Origin: Gammaproteobacteria bacterium
Lineage (GTDB): Bacteria > Pseudomonadota > Gammaproteobacteria > Xanthomonadales > Xanthomonadaceae
Assembly: GCA_030431185.1 (NCBI GenBank)
Contig: JAUIJO010000193.1
Location: 1 to 5,628 of the forward strand
DNA length: 5,628 bases
Direction of reading: 5' to 3'
This document shows, piece by piece, positions 5,601 to 5,628 of this stretch. The notes below the pieces were generated by a model. The model saw only the letters and a list, made by a program, of their open reading frames with translations. It made no database searches and was not told where the DNA came from. Position numbers and translations under genes: made by a program. Each line of letters starts with the position of its first letter. Within the stretch, counting starts at the first letter, position 1.

Positions 5601-5627
5601 CGTGCATGCATCTCCAGCAGGTGCACG
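5601..5627 (+). terminator. Hairpin after tRNA-Ser, possible terminator cut by window end
   Basis: CGTGCA (5601-5606) pairs perfectly with TGCACG (5622-5627) around a 15-nt loop, 14 bases after the encoded CCA. A T-run, if any, would lie beyond the window. If none follows, the tRNA may be the first of a longer tRNA transcript. Confidence 0.3.
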
Positions 5628-5628
5628 C

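Noticed and set aside
1..5628. Mobile elements, CRISPR arrays, tRNA-adjacent attachment site
   Set aside because: No transposase or integrase, no spaced repeats, and no second copy of the tRNA 3' end are visible. The window ends 42 bases after the tRNA, so an integrated element beyond it cannot be excluded.

Overview
The window is an ordinary, well-conserved chromosomal core segment from a GC-rich gammaproteobacterium. The best fit is the Xanthomonadaceae/Lysobacteraceae (Xanthomonas, Lysobacter or Luteimonas type). Four things support this: base composition is about two-thirds G+C by eye; the order is lexA-recA-recX-alaS-csrA-tRNA-Ser; the LexA C-terminal half looks xanthomonad; and RecA has an MMPGQSPE-type loop 2 where E. 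coli has the shorter MFGNPE. Genus is inferred from remembered family sequences, not from a search. Every gene is on the + strand.

Layout. The window opens inside lexA (1-321, only the protease half present). A 220-bp gap follows, with a U-tract terminator just after lexA and an otherwise weakly signposted region upstream of recA. Then come recA (542-1585), a 68-bp gap with two mutually exclusive hairpins, and recX (1654-2235). A 195-bp gap with several stem-loops leads to alaS (2431-5079). After alaS lies a 144-bp gap with a terminator-like hairpin, a sigma70-type promoter and a structured leader, then csrA (5224-5424). A strong stable-RNA promoter begins immediately after the csrA stop and drives tRNA-Ser(GCU) (5494-5586). 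The window ends in a hairpin that may be the tRNA terminator. No gene-free stretch exceeds 300 bases.

How the genes work together. LexA (repressor), RecA (co-protease and recombinase) and RecX (RecA modulator) form the core of the SOS and recombination circuit. AlaS and tRNA-Ser belong to translation. CsrA is a global post-transcriptional regulator. The recA-recX-alaS-csrA-tRNA-Ser order also occurs in E. coli (serV after csrA), so the cluster is ancestral, not recently assembled.

I found no mobile element, CRISPR array, phage gene or undescribed gene system. The points worth a second look are regulatory. The csrA leader can form a stem displaying AAGGA as its exact loop, an apparent CsrA autoregulatory site. 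The lexA-recA and recA-recX gaps each hold overlapping alternative hairpins. The recA upstream region has no recognisable SOS box. The alaS leader carries a long imperfect stem-loop.
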